Positions 42,602-51,925 of a stretch of DNA of 64,000 nucleotides are shown here, one piece after another. Numbering within the stretch: position 1 is the first letter of the stretch; the number at the start of each line of letters is the position of its first letter. The position numbers were made by a program, and so were the translations under genes. Source of the stretch: Alphaproteobacteria bacterium (GTDB lineage Bacteria > Pseudomonadota > Alphaproteobacteria > Micropepsales > Micropepsaceae); assembly GCA_019245415.1 (NCBI GenBank), contig JAFARO010000004.1, forward strand, positions 372,001 through 436,000, given 5' to 3'. Under the pieces are notes generated by a model. It was given only the letters and a program-made list of their open reading frames with translations. It did not search any database and had not been told where the DNA came from.

Positions 42602-44146
42602 ATGCATCCCGCCACCCATGCGCAATCCCAGCCCGACAAGGTCGCGCTCGTCATGGCGGAGACGGGCGAGACGTTGACCTATCGGGAGCTTGATGCGCTC
42701 TCCAATCAGGGCGCGCAGCTTTTCCGCAAGCTGGGGCTGAAGACCGGCGATTCGATCGCGATCTTCATGGAGAACAATCTCCTCTATCTGCCGATCTGCT
42801 GGGCGGCGCAGCGTGCGGGACTCTACTTCACCTGCATCTCGTCGCGGCTGACGGCGGGCGAGGTGGAGTACATCCTGGGCGACTGCAACGCCAAGGTCCT
42901 GATCGCCTCGCACGGCCTTGCGAAAGTGGCGGGCGAACTGACCGACACCTTGAAGTGGCTGCAGCTGTTCATGGTCGGCGGCACAATCGCGGGCTATCGC
43001 AGTCTGGAGAACGCGCTTGCGGAAATGCCGGCGACCCGCATCGCGGACGAGACCGCGGGCCTGGACATGCTCTATTCGTCCGGCACCACGGGGCGTCCCA
43101 AAGGCGTGCGCTCGCCCCTCACCGGGCAGAAGATCGACGAGCCGTCGCCGCTGCTCGGCCTCGTCTCCATGCTGTTCGGCTTCAGCGCGGATTCGATCTA
43201 TCTCTCGCCGGCGCCGCTCTATCATGCCGCGCCGCTGCGCTACTGCATGACCATCCACCGCGCCGGAGGCACCGTCGTCGCGATGGAGCATTTCGATGCC
43301 GAGGCGGCGCTCCGCTTCATCGAAACCTACAAGGCGGATTGCAGCCAGTGGGTGCCCACGATGTTCGTGCGCATGCTCAAGCTGCCCGACGCGGTGCGGC
43401 TGAAATACGACGTCTCGTCCATGAAGTCTGCGATCCATGCGGCGGCACCCTGTCCGATCGACGTCAAGCGCAGGATGATCGAATGGTGGGGGCCGGTGAT
43501 CCACGAATATTACGCTGGCACCGAAGGCAACGGCTTTTGCTATGTCGGCAGCAAGGACTGGCTCGCCCATCCGGGCACGGTCGGCCGCGCGATCTTCGGC
43601 GAGCTCCACATCTGCGGCGAGAATGGCGAGGAATTGCCGGTGGGCGAGGAAGGCGTGATCTATTTCGCCGGCGCCACGACCTTTCAGTACCACAACGATC
43701 CCAAAAAGACCGCCGAGTCGCGTCATCCGGCGCATCCCGACTGGTCGACCTTGGGCGATGTCGGCAAGCTGGACGAAGAGGGCTATCTCTATCTCACCGA
43801 CCGCAAGGCCTTCATGATCATCTCGGGCGGCGTGAACATCTATCCGCAGGAGGCGGAGAACCTGCTGATCTCCCATCCCAAGGTCGCCGACGTCGCCGTC
43901 ATCGGCGTGCCCAACGAGGAATTCGGCGAGGAAGTGAAAGCGGTGGTGCAGCCGGCGCAATGGAGCGAGGCGGGCCCGAGTCTCGCCGAGGAGCTGATCG
44001 CCTATTGCCGCGCCAGCCTGTCGCCGATCAAATGCCCGCGCTCGGTCGATTTCGAGCGCGAGCTGCCGCGCCATCCCACCGGCAAGCTCTACAAGCGCCT
44101 CATCCGCGACCGCTATTGGGGGAAGCGCGACTCCCGCATCGTGTGA
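42602..44146 (+). CDS. Acyl-CoA synthetase (AMP-forming)
   Basis: 514 residues of the adenylate-forming enzyme family. The P-loop A3 motif is DMLYSSGTTGRPKG, A5 is YYAGTEGNG, A7 is STLGDVGKLDEEGYLYLTDR, and the C-terminal Lys motif is RHPTGKLYKR. The length and AMP/CoA domains are complete. It probably activates a fatty or aromatic acid. The MaoC hydratase gene starts 10 bases after its stop and is likely in the same operon, so a CoA-linked catabolic route is plausible. Confidence 0.92.
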   Translation: MHPATHAQSQPDKVALVMAETGETLTYRELDALSNQGAQLFRKLGLKTGDSIAIFMENNLLYLPICWAAQRAGLYFTCISSRLTAGEVEYILGDCNAKVLIASHGLAKVAGELTDTLKWLQLFMVGGTIAGYRSLENALAEMPATRIADETAGLDMLYSSGTTGRPKGVRSPLTGQKIDEPSPLLGLVSMLFGFSADSIYLSPAPLYHAAPLRYCMTIHRAGGTVVAMEHFDAEAALRFIETYKADCSQWVPTMFVRMLKLPDAVRLKYDVSSMKSAIHAAAPCPIDVKRRMIEWWGPVIHEYYAGTEGNGFCYVGSKDWLAHPGTVGRAIFGELHICGENGEELPVGEEGVIYFAGATTFQYHNDPKKTAESRHPAHPDWSTLGDVGKLDEEGYLYLTDRKAFMIISGGVNIYPQEAENLLISHPKVADVAVIGVPNEEFGEEVKAVVQPAQWSEAGPSLAEELIAYCRASLSPIKCPRSVDFERELPRHPTGKLYKRLIRDRYWGKRDSRIV

Positions 44147-44156
44147 AGGAACGACC

Positions 44157-44609
44157 ATGAAGCACACAACCTTCGAAGAGCTCCCCGCACTCGTAGGCCA
44201 GGAGATCGGGGTCTCGGACTGGGTCGAGATTGACCAGGACCGGATCGCCAAATTCGCCGACGCCACCGGCGACCATCAGTGGATCCATCTCGACGTCGAG
44301 CGCGCCAAGATGGAGATGCCGGGCGGCAAGACCATCGCGCATGGCTATCTCACCCTGTCGCTGATCCCCTGGCTGACGGGCAACTTCCTGCGCATCGACG
44401 GCGTGACGCGCGGCATCAATTACGGTTCCAACAAGGTGCGCTTCACCAACATGGTGCCGGTGGGAAGCCGGGTCCGGGCGCGTTCCAAGCTGCTCTCGGT
44501 CGAGCCGCGCGGCGGCGGCATGCAGCTGACCAGCGAAGTCACCATCGAGATCGAGGGCCAGGCGCGCCCCGCCTGTATCGCCGAAACCATCGGCATCGTG
44601 TTCAAGTAG
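44157..44609 (+). CDS. MaoC-like dehydratase
   Basis: 150 residues forming a single hotdog. The catalytic segment is FADATGDHQWIHLD, with Asp and His as in R-specific enoyl-CoA hydratases, followed by KTIAHGYLTLSLIPWL. The family name Nodulation N/MaoC fits. It lies 10 bases after the acyl-CoA synthetase on the same strand, suggesting they process the same acyl group. Confidence 0.9.
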   Translation: MKHTTFEELPALVGQEIGVSDWVEIDQDRIAKFADATGDHQWIHLDVERAKMEMPGGKTIAHGYLTLSLIPWLTGNFLRIDGVTRGINYGSNKVRFTNMVPVGSRVRARSKLLSVEPRGGGMQLTSEVTIEIEGQARPACIAETIGIVFK

Positions 44610-44708
44610 GCGGGCGGCGCACGAAGACGTGTTGCGGCCATCAAGCGCTCGTGAACGGCGCGCATAGGCGGCGCTGTTAGCGTTGCACGCCATCGAGGGG
44701 AGCGACGC

Positions 44709-45854
44709 ATGCGGCTTCGATTTTGCGGGCTGTGGCTGCTCACGGTCCTGGCCATGGCGGGCACGACGTCCGGCGCCCAGCTTGGCGAGGCCCCGGTCGG
44801 CGCGCAAGGATCCCCTGCCGCCGACACCGGCTATTTCCAGATCGTGCGTCCGGTCGATAAAGGCGTGTGGCTGCTGGCCGAGCCCAAGTTCCAGCTTCAG
44901 CCCATCGGCAACGTCACCGTGATCGAGCAGCGCGACGGCCTGGTTCTCGTCGATGCCGGAGGATCGCCGGGCGCCGGCCGGCGCATCGTGGCGATGGTCA
45001 AGTCGCTGAGCGCCAAGCCCGTCAAGGCGGTGATCGTCACCCAGTGGCACGGCGACAAGCCGCAAGGATTGACCGAGATCCTGAAGGAGTGGCCCGCCGC
45101 TCGCACGATCGCGACCAGCACGACCCAGGCGCATCTGCGCGATCCGGCGACGATGAACACGCCCGCGCTTCCCGACGCCGCGCGCAACGCGGCGTTCCAG
45201 GCGCAGGTGCAGGACGAGATCGCCTATATGCGCCAGGCCCTGCGCTCCGCGAAGACCGCGCGCGAACGCGAGGGTTTCGACGCCGAGATCCGCATGCTCG
45301 AGCAATATGCGCTCGACATGGATGGCGCGCTGACCATCGCCACGAAGGAGGGTTTCGACGATCGTCTCGAGCTGGCCGATCCCGAGCGCCCGGTCGAGGC
45401 GCGCTTCCTAGGCCGTGCCAACACCGACGGCGACGCGGTGGTGTGGTTGCCGAAGCAGAAGATCGTCGTCGCGGGCGAGATCGTCATCCTGCCCTTTCCC
45501 TACGGCTTCGAGAGCTATCCCTCGGATTGGCTCGCCACATTGGCGAAATTGCGGCCGATCCAGTACCGCCTTCTGATCCCGGGCCATGGCATGCCGCAGA
45601 CCGACCGCGTTCAGCTCGACCGCATCGCGGCGGCGCTCAAGGATGTGCGGGCCCAAGTTACGCCGCTCGCCGCTCAAGGCCTGAGCCTCGATCAGGTCCG
45701 CGCCAAAGTCGATCTGAGCGCCGAGGCGAAAACCTTCGTCGGCGACGATCCCTGGCTCAGGCGCTGGTTCGACATGTTCTTCGCCGCCCCCATCGTCGCC
45801 AGCGCCTACAAGGAGAGCCGCGGCGAGCCCATCGTCCAGAACCTGAAGGGCTAG
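44709..45854 (+). CDS. Metallo-beta-lactamase-fold secreted protein with altered metal motif
   Basis: A 381-residue exported protein (signal peptide RLRFCGLWLLTVLAMAGTTSGA). The MBL fold is recognised from VTVIEQRDGLVLVDAGGSPG, the metal block at 110-118, VVAGEIVILPFP and LIPGHGMPQ. The canonical HxHxDH reads Gln112-Trp-His114-Gly-Asp116-Lys117, so two of four metal ligands are replaced. A lone His in LIPGHG remains. It may therefore bind one metal, or none. It sits 63 bp upstream of the fds operon start region, but no functional link is shown. Confidence 0.85.
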   Translation: MRLRFCGLWLLTVLAMAGTTSGAQLGEAPVGAQGSPAADTGYFQIVRPVDKGVWLLAEPKFQLQPIGNVTVIEQRDGLVLVDAGGSPGAGRRIVAMVKSLSAKPVKAVIVTQWHGDKPQGLTEILKEWPAARTIATSTTQAHLRDPATMNTPALPDAARNAAFQAQVQDEIAYMRQALRSAKTAREREGFDAEIRMLEQYALDMDGALTIATKEGFDDRLELADPERPVEARFLGRANTDGDAVVWLPKQKIVVAGEIVILPFPYGFESYPSDWLATLAKLRPIQYRLLIPGHGMPQTDRVQLDRIAAALKDVRAQVTPLAAQGLSLDQVRAKVDLSAEAKTFVGDDPWLRRWFDMFFAAPIVASAYKESRGEPIVQNLKG

Positions 45855-45934
45855 AATTCCACGGCCGAGCGGGGGATTGGTGTTTGGGGCCTAAGAGCCT
45901 ACAATCACGGGGCTTTTTGATCCCCCGCGGCGCC

Positions 45935-46390
45935 GTGCCCTTCGATTCCGACCTTGCAGCAACGATCATCGGCCGCTTCGCGTCCATCCCCGGCGGGTTG
46001 CTTCCCGCGCTGCATGAAATTCGAAAGACGTTCGGCTATGTGCCGCGCGCGGCGATCGCGCTGGTTGCGCAAGGCTTCAACATCACCGAGGCCGAGGCTT
46101 TCGGCGTGGCGAGCTTCTATCACGACTTCCGGCTGGAGCGGCCGGCGGGCAGGCGCGTGCTCAGGCTCTGCCGCGCCGAGGCGTGTCAGGCCGTCGGTGC
46201 CGATGCGCTCGCCGCGCACGCGAAGGACCGCCTCAGGCTCGATTGGCACGGCACGACCGCGGATGGCGAGTGGAGCCTGGAGCCGGTGTTCTGTCTCGGC
46301 CTGTGCGCCTGCGGGCCGGCGGCGATGCTCGACGGCGAAGTCCATGGACGGCTCGACGATGACGGGCTCGACGAGCTGATCGGGCGATGA
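45935..46390 (+). CDS. fdsG: NAD-dependent formate dehydrogenase gamma subunit
   Basis: 151 residues, a NuoE-like [2Fe-2S] subunit of the soluble molybdenum formate dehydrogenase. Four iron-sulfur Cys are in LCRAEACQAVG and VFCLGLCACGP, and GGLLPALHEIRKTFGYVP is the helical domain. It passes electrons from the flavin subunit. GTG 45935 is one possible start, and TTG 45917 is another that adds six residues. It overlaps fdsB by 4 bases. Confidence 0.9.
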   Translation: MPFDSDLAATIIGRFASIPGGLLPALHEIRKTFGYVPRAAIALVAQGFNITEAEAFGVASFYHDFRLERPAGRRVLRLCRAEACQAVGADALAAHAKDRLRLDWHGTTADGEWSLEPVFCLGLCACGPAAMLDGEVHGRLDDDGLDELIGR

Positions 46391-47871
46391 AAACCCTGCG
46401 GGCCCGTCTGTCCAAGGATGCCGCGGCGCTGGCGCTGGGTGCGGACAAGGTCGCGGCTGCTCTCGCCAGGCAAGCGCAGGCGCGCGGCCTGACGCTGGAG
46501 CTGACGCGGACCGGTTCGCGCGGCATGGTCTGGCTGGAGCCGCTGCTGGAGATCGAAGGCGAGCACGGCTGGCGGGCCTTCGGGCCGATGGCGCCGGACG
46601 ATATCGGCGCGGTGCTCGGCGGCACCAGCCTCAAATCTCTCGGCAACATCGCGGATCATCCCTGGCTGAAGCGCCAGACGCGGCTGATCTTCGCGCGCTG
46701 CGGCAGCATCGATCCTGCGTCGACACGCGGGTTGGGTTTTGCCGGATTGAAGCGCGCGCGCGAGATCGGGCCGGCGGCGGTGCTGGAAGAGGTCGCGAAA
46801 TCAGGCCTGCGCGGACGCGGCGGCGCGGGCTTTCCCACGGGCATCAAGTGGAAGGGCGCGGCAGAGGCGCGTGCGGCGCAGAAATACATCGTCTGCAATG
46901 CGGACGAGGGCGACAGCGGCACCTTCGCCGACCGCATGCTGATGGAAGGCGATCCATTCCTCTTGATCGAGGCGATGGCCGTCGCCGGCTTCGCGGTCGG
47001 CGCGACGAAAGGATATCTCTACATCCGCTCCGAGTATCCGCATGCCGTCGCGGCGATGGAGCGCGCCATCGACGTGGCGCGGGCCGAAAGTTTGCTGGGA
47101 AGCGAATTCGACATCGAGATCCGCGTCGGCGCGGGCTCCTATGTTTGTGGCGAGGAGACCGCGCTGCTCGAAAGCATCGAGGGCAAACGCGGCCAGGTGC
47201 GCGCCAAGCCGCCGCTGCCGGTGCATCGCGGGCTGTTTGGCGCGCCGACCATCATCAACAATGTGCTCACCTTCGCAGCCGTCCCCTCCATCCTGGAGAG
47301 GGGCGCCGCATCCTACGCCGCGCTGGGCAGCGGCAGGTCGCGCGGCACCATGCCCATCCAGCTCGCGGGCGACATCAAGCATGGCGGGCTGTTCGAGGCG
47401 CCGTTCGGGCTGACGCTCGGCGAGTTGGTGAACGACGTCGGCGGCGGCACAAGCTCCGGGCGTCCGATCCGCGCGGTGCAGGTGGGCGGTCCGCTCGGCG
47501 CCTATTTTCCGCCCGCGCTGTTCGACACTCCCTTCGATTACGAAGCCTTTGCGGCGCGCGACGGTTTGATCGGCCATGGCGGCGTCGTGGTCTTTAACGA
47601 TAGCGTCGACATGGCGGCGCAGGCCCGCTTCGCCATGGAGTTCTGCGCCATCGAATCCTGCGGCAAATGCACCCCCTGCCGCATCGGCTCCGTGCGCGGC
47701 ATGGAGGTGGTGGACCGCATCGTGCGCGGCGAGAAGAGAGGCGAGAATCTGGCGCTGTTGCGCGACCTTTGTGCTACGATGCGCGCGGGTTCGCTGTGCG
47801 CGCTCGGCGGCTTCGTGCCCTATCCGGTGTTGAGCGCGCTCGAGCATTTTGCGGAAGACTTCACGCGATGA
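46387..47871 (+). CDS. fdsB: NAD-dependent formate dehydrogenase beta (flavin) subunit
   Basis: 494 residues, a NuoF-like subunit. It has an N-terminal thioredoxin-like part, then the NADH site GLRGRGGAGFPTGIKWK, the FMN loop CNADEGDSGTFADR, GAGSYVCGEETALLESIEG, and the C-terminal [4Fe-4S] motif ESCGKCTPCRIG. It transfers electrons to NAD+. The stop overlaps the fdsA start by 4 bases, indicating a coupled operon. Confidence 0.95.
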   Translation: MKTLRARLSKDAAALALGADKVAAALARQAQARGLTLELTRTGSRGMVWLEPLLEIEGEHGWRAFGPMAPDDIGAVLGGTSLKSLGNIADHPWLKRQTRLIFARCGSIDPASTRGLGFAGLKRAREIGPAAVLEEVAKSGLRGRGGAGFPTGIKWKGAAEARAAQKYIVCNADEGDSGTFADRMLMEGDPFLLIEAMAVAGFAVGATKGYLYIRSEYPHAVAAMERAIDVARAESLLGSEFDIEIRVGAGSYVCGEETALLESIEGKRGQVRAKPPLPVHRGLFGAPTIINNVLTFAAVPSILERGAASYAALGSGRSRGTMPIQLAGDIKHGGLFEAPFGLTLGELVNDVGGGTSSGRPIRAVQVGGPLGAYFPPALFDTPFDYEAFAARDGLIGHGGVVVFNDSVDMAAQARFAMEFCAIESCGKCTPCRIGSVRGMEVVDRIVRGEKRGENLALLRDLCATMRAGSLCALGGFVPYPVLSALEHFAEDFTR

Positions 47872-50726
47872 CTCCGCTGAGCGACGAGTTCGATTACGGC
47901 ACGCCGGCTGTGGCGGCGGAGCAGACCGTTTCGTTGAGCGTCGACGGCATCGCGGTCGAAGTCCCCGCGGGCACCTCGATCATGCGCGCCGCCTCGCTCG
48001 CCGGCGTCGCGGTGCCCAAGCTCTGCGCCACGGACAGCTTGAATGCCTTCGGCTCGTGCCGGCTGTGTCTCGTCGAGATCGACGGCCGGCCGGGCACGCC
48101 GGCGTCGTGCACCACGCCGGTGGCGGCCGGCATGAAGGTCCGCACCCAGACGGAGCGGCTCAAGACGCTGCGCCGCGGCGTGATGGAGCTCTACATTTCC
48201 GACCATCCGCTCGATTGCCTGACCTGCGCCGCCAATGGCGATTGCGAGCTGCAGGACATGGCGGGCGCGGTGGGCCTGCGCGAGGTGCGCTACGGCTATG
48301 GCGGCGACAATCATCTGGCCGACGTCAAGGATCAGTCCAATCCCTATTTCAGCTACGACCCGTCCAAATGCATCGTCTGCTCGCGCTGCGTGCGCGCCTG
48401 CGAGGAAGTGCAGGGCACGTTTGCGCTGACGATCATGGGCCGCGGCTTCGAGAGCCGCGTGGCGGCGAGCGCCAATGTGCCGTTCCTCGAATCCGAGTGC
48501 GTCTCATGCGGCGCGTGCGTGCAGGCCTGCCCCACGGCGACCCTGATAGAGAAATCGGTCGCCGAAATCGGCACGCCCAACCGCTCGGTGCAGACCACCT
48601 GCGGCTATTGCGGCGTCGGCTGCACCTTCAATGCCGAGATGCGCGGCGACGAGGTCGTGCGCATGACGCCCTCGAAAAGCGGCAAGGCCAATTCCGGCCA
48701 CTCCTGCATCAAGGGCCGCTTCGCCTGGGGCTATGCGCAGCACAAGGACCGCATCCTCAAGCCGATGATCCGCGCCTCGATCGCGGATCCCTGGCGCGAG
48801 GTCTCGTGGGACGAGGCGATCGCGCACACGGCCTTGGAATTCAAGCGCATCGCCGCGCAATACGGCCGCGGCGCGGTCGGCGGCATCACCTCCTCGCGCT
48901 GCACCAATGAAGAGACCTTTTTGGTGCAGAAGATGGTGCGCGCCGGGTTCGGCAACAACAACGTCGACACCTGCGCGCGGGTCTGCCATTCCCCCACGGG
49001 CTACGGCCTCAAGACGACGTTCGGCACATCGGCCGGCACCCAGGATTTCGTCTCGGTCGAGAAGGCCGACGTCATCGTCGTCATCGGCGCCAATCCGACC
49101 GACGGCCACCCGGTCTTCGCCTCGCGCATGAAACGGCGGCTGCGCCAAGGCGCGAAGCTGATCGTCATCGATCCCAGGCGGATCGATCTGGTCCACATGC
49201 CGCGCGTCGAGGCGTCGTATCACCTCGCGCTGCGGCCCGGCACCAACGTCGCCGTTCTCACCGCGATGGCCCATGTCATCGTCACCGAAGGGCTGATCCA
49301 TCAGGATTTCGTGCAGACGCGCTGCGACGCGGACTCCTTCGCCGAATGGGCGGCTTTCGCCGCAAGACCGGAACACAGCCCCGAAGCGACCGAGGAGGCG
49401 ACCGGCGTGCCGGCGGCGGCCTTGCGCGGCGCGGCCAGGCTTTATGCGACCAAGGGCAAGAACGGCGCGATCTATTACGGTCTCGGGGTCACCGAGCACA
49501 GCCAGGGCACGACCGCGGTCATGGCCATCGCCAATCTCGCCATGGCGACCGGCAATATCGGCCGCGACGGCGTGGGCGTGAACCCCTTGCGCGGCCAGAA
49601 TAACGTACAGGGCTCCTGCGACATGGGCTCGTTCCCGCACGAGCTTTCGGGCTATCGCCACATTTCGGACGCCGCGACGCGGGCGCTGTTCGAGGCGGCC
49701 TGGGGCGTGAACCTGGACAGCGAGCCCGGCTTACGCATCCCCAACATGCTCGACGCCGCGGTCGATGGCCGCTTCAAGGGCCTCTATATCCAGGGCGAGG
49801 ACATCGCCCAGTCCGATCCCGACACCCAGCACGTCCTCGCCGGCCTGAAAGCCATGGAGTGCGTCGTCGTCCACGATCTCTTCCTCAACGAGACAGCCGA
49901 TTACGCCCATGTCTTCCTGCCGGGCTCGACCTTCCTGGAGAAGGACGGCACCTTCACCAACGCCGAGCGCCGCATCCAGCGCGTGCGCAAAGCGATGGCG
50001 CCGAAGAACGGCTATCAGGACTGGGAAATTACCATGAAGCTGTCCGAGGCGCTGGGCTATCCCATGCCGTACAGCCATCCTTCCGAGATCATGGACGAGA
50101 TCGCGCGGCTGACGCCCACCTTCGCGGGCGTCAGCTTCGACAAGCTCGACGCATTGGGCTCGATCCAGTGGCCCTGCAACGATGCGGCGCCCGAGGGCAC
50201 GCCGGTGATGCACCGCGCGAGCTTCGCGCGCGGCAAGGGGCTGTTCGTGCTCACCGAATATGTGCCGACGGAAGAGAAGACCGGGCCGCGCTTCCCGCTG
50301 CTGCTGACCACCGGGCGGATCCTCAGCCAGTACAATGTCGGCGCGCAGACGCGGCGCACCGCCAATTCTCAGTGGCACACCGAGGACCGGCTCGAGATCC
50401 ATCCGCACGATGCCGAGCAGCGCGGCATCGTCGACGGCAGCTGGGTGAAGCTCGCCAGCCGCTCCGGCGAGACCTCGCTGCGCGCTCTGATCACCGACCG
50501 CGTCGCGCCGGGCGTGGTCTACACTACCTTCCATCATCCCAATACGCAGGCCAACGTGGTGACCTCCGACTATTCCGACTGGGCGACCAATTGCCCGGAG
50601 TACAAGGTGACGGCCGTGCAGGTGGCGCTCTCCAACGGCCCGACCGACTGGCAGCGCGAATACGGACGCCACAGCGAGCAGGCGCGCCACATCGCGCACG
50701 ACGCCGAAGCCGTGCCGGCGGAATGA
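47868..50726 (+). CDS. fdsA: Formate dehydrogenase alpha (molybdopterin) subunit
   Basis: 952 residues. The N-terminal NuoG-like part has a [2Fe-2S] site (GSCRLCLVEID), a His/Cys [4Fe-4S] site (HPLDCLTCAANGDCELQDM), and ferredoxin motifs CIVCSRCVRACEE and CVSCGACVQACP. The molybdopterin domain begins TTCGYCGVGC ([4Fe-4S]) and has the Mo-ligating Cys in NVDTCARVCHSPTGYGL. It catalyses HCOO- to CO2 with a bis-MGD cofactor. The start ATG is 47868, coupled to fdsB, and fdhD follows with a 4-base overlap. The frame is open farther upstream but inside fdsB. Confidence 0.96.
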   Translation: MTPLSDEFDYGTPAVAAEQTVSLSVDGIAVEVPAGTSIMRAASLAGVAVPKLCATDSLNAFGSCRLCLVEIDGRPGTPASCTTPVAAGMKVRTQTERLKTLRRGVMELYISDHPLDCLTCAANGDCELQDMAGAVGLREVRYGYGGDNHLADVKDQSNPYFSYDPSKCIVCSRCVRACEEVQGTFALTIMGRGFESRVAASANVPFLESECVSCGACVQACPTATLIEKSVAEIGTPNRSVQTTCGYCGVGCTFNAEMRGDEVVRMTPSKSGKANSGHSCIKGRFAWGYAQHKDRILKPMIRASIADPWREVSWDEAIAHTALEFKRIAAQYGRGAVGGITSSRCTNEETFLVQKMVRAGFGNNNVDTCARVCHSPTGYGLKTTFGTSAGTQDFVSVEKADVIVVIGANPTDGHPVFASRMKRRLRQGAKLIVIDPRRIDLVHMPRVEASYHLALRPGTNVAVLTAMAHVIVTEGLIHQDFVQTRCDADSFAEWAAFAARPEHSPEATEEATGVPAAALRGAARLYATKGKNGAIYYGLGVTEHSQGTTAVMAIANLAMATGNIGRDGVGVNPLRGQNNVQGSCDMGSFPHELSGYRHISDAATRALFEAAWGVNLDSEPGLRIPNMLDAAVDGRFKGLYIQGEDIAQSDPDTQHVLAGLKAMECVVVHDLFLNETADYAHVFLPGSTFLEKDGTFTNAERRIQRVRKAMAPKNGYQDWEITMKLSEALGYPMPYSHPSEIMDEIARLTPTFAGVSFDKLDALGSIQWPCNDAAPEGTPVMHRASFARGKGLFVLTEYVPTEEKTGPRFPLLLTTGRILSQYNVGAQTRRTANSQWHTEDRLEIHPHDAEQRGIVDGSWVKLASRSGETSLRALITDRVAPGVVYTTFHHPNTQANVVTSDYSDWATNCPEYKVTAVQVALSNGPTDWQREYGRHSEQARHIAHDAEAVPAE

Positions 50727-51499
50727 ACGCCGCCCGCCTTGCCGTAGGCCGTCACGGCGCCGAGCAGGGGACGCGCGCGCTCGCCGAGGAGGCGGCCATC
50801 GCCTTCACCTATGGTCGCACGACCTATGCGGTGATGATGGCGACGCCGGCCGATCTCGCCGATTTCGCGCTCGGCTTTTCGCTGACGGAGGGCGTGATCG
50901 CAGCGCCGGAAGAGCTTTCGGAACTCGAGATCGTGGAGCATCCGCGCGGCATCGAGCTGCGCATGACCTTGTGCGACGATCGCGACGTGGCCTTGATGAA
51001 CCGCCGGCGCAAGCTCGCAGGTCCCGTCGGCTGCGGCCTGTGCGGGGTGGAGAGTCTGGAGGCGGCGATCGCGCCCGTGCGCCATGTGGCGTCCGATCTG
51101 CGCGTCGGCCGCGCGGAGGTCTTCGCCGCATTGGCGCGGCTGGCCTCGCACCAGGTGCTGAACCGCGAAACGCGCGCCGTCCATGGCGCGGGCTACTGGC
51201 CCTTGGGTGCGGACGATTATCGCTGCGTGCGCGAGGATGTCGGCCGCCACAATGCGCTCGACAAGCTCTGCGGCGCGCTCAAGGGCGACGCGAGCGGCGG
51301 CATGGTCGTGCTGACCAGCCGCGTTTCCATCGAGATGGTGCAGAAATCCGCGGCGATGAACGCGGCCATCGTCGTCGCGGTGTCGGCGCCGACGGCACTG
51401 GCGATCCAGACCGCCGAAGCGGCCGGCATCACGCTCGTCGCCGTCGCCCGCGACGACGGCTTCGAGGTCTTCACCCACGCGGAGCGCATCACGACATGA
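50723..51499 (+). CDS. fdhD: Formate dehydrogenase accessory sulfurtransferase
   Basis: 258 residues of the FdhD family (FdsC in the fds operon). It carries the CxxC-type motif GCGLCGVESLEAA and the C-terminal block CVREDVGRHNALDKLCG. FdhD delivers sulfur to the molybdenum cofactor of formate dehydrogenase. ATG 50723 overlaps the fdsA stop, and its own stop overlaps fdsD. The position and order match fdsGBACD. Confidence 0.93.
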   Translation: MNAARLAVGRHGAEQGTRALAEEAAIAFTYGRTTYAVMMATPADLADFALGFSLTEGVIAAPEELSELEIVEHPRGIELRMTLCDDRDVALMNRRRKLAGPVGCGLCGVESLEAAIAPVRHVASDLRVGRAEVFAALARLASHQVLNRETRAVHGAGYWPLGADDYRCVREDVGRHNALDKLCGALKGDASGGMVVLTSRVSIEMVQKSAAMNAAIVVAVSAPTALAIQTAEAAGITLVAVARDDGFEVFTHAERITT

Positions 51500-51705
51500 A
51501 CACCGACGAAAAGCTCGTGATGATGGCCAACCAGATCGCGCAGTTCTTCGCCGCCCAGGGCGAGGCGCGCGCCGTGCCCGCGATCGCCGATCACATCCGC
51601 AAGTTCTGGGATCCGCAGATGCGCAGCGAATTTCTGGCGCTCGTTCCGGGAGCGGAAGCGAAATTGCACCCTCTCGTCCGCAAGGCTGTGGCGCTCATTC
51701 GGTAA
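51496..51705 (+). CDS. fdsD: Formate dehydrogenase delta subunit
   Basis: 69 residues of the FdsD family: KLVMMANQIAQFFAAQGE, then ADHIRKFWDPQMRSEFLAL. FdsD is the small last subunit of the NAD-linked formate dehydrogenase, needed for activity in related bacteria. It begins inside the fdhD stop (ATGA), completing the operon fdsG-fdsB-fdsA-fdhD-fdsD. Confidence 0.92.
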   Translation: MNTDEKLVMMANQIAQFFAAQGEARAVPAIADHIRKFWDPQMRSEFLALVPGAEAKLHPLVRKAVALIR

Positions 51706-51718
51706 AGCTCACCAAGTC

Positions 51719-51925
51719 GTCATGGCCGGGCTTGCCGTCTTCGCCAAGGCCGAGTGTGATCCGTGCTTGCCCGCCGAAGCTGGAAGCGTGGGCGGGACCC
51801 GGCCATCCAGATGTTCACGCGGAGCCGCGGAAAATCGCGGAGGAAAACCGCAACTCCGCGTGCTCCGCGCCTCCGCGTGCGAATTTTTCTCAGGGCTGGA
51901 TGGCCGCCTCAAGGGCGGCCATGAC
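51719..51925. repeat. GTCATGGCCGGG palindromic repeat with nested element
   Basis: A 207-bp element with ends GTCATGGCCGGGCTTG and GGCCGCCTCAAGGGCGGCCATGAC, the same ends as at 55201-55284. A second dyad (51814-51883; ACGCGGAG paired with CTCCGCGT, with several TCCGCG units) lies inside, as if one repeat had inserted into another. It fills the gap between the fds operon and mobA. No gene is seen here. Confidence 0.7.
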
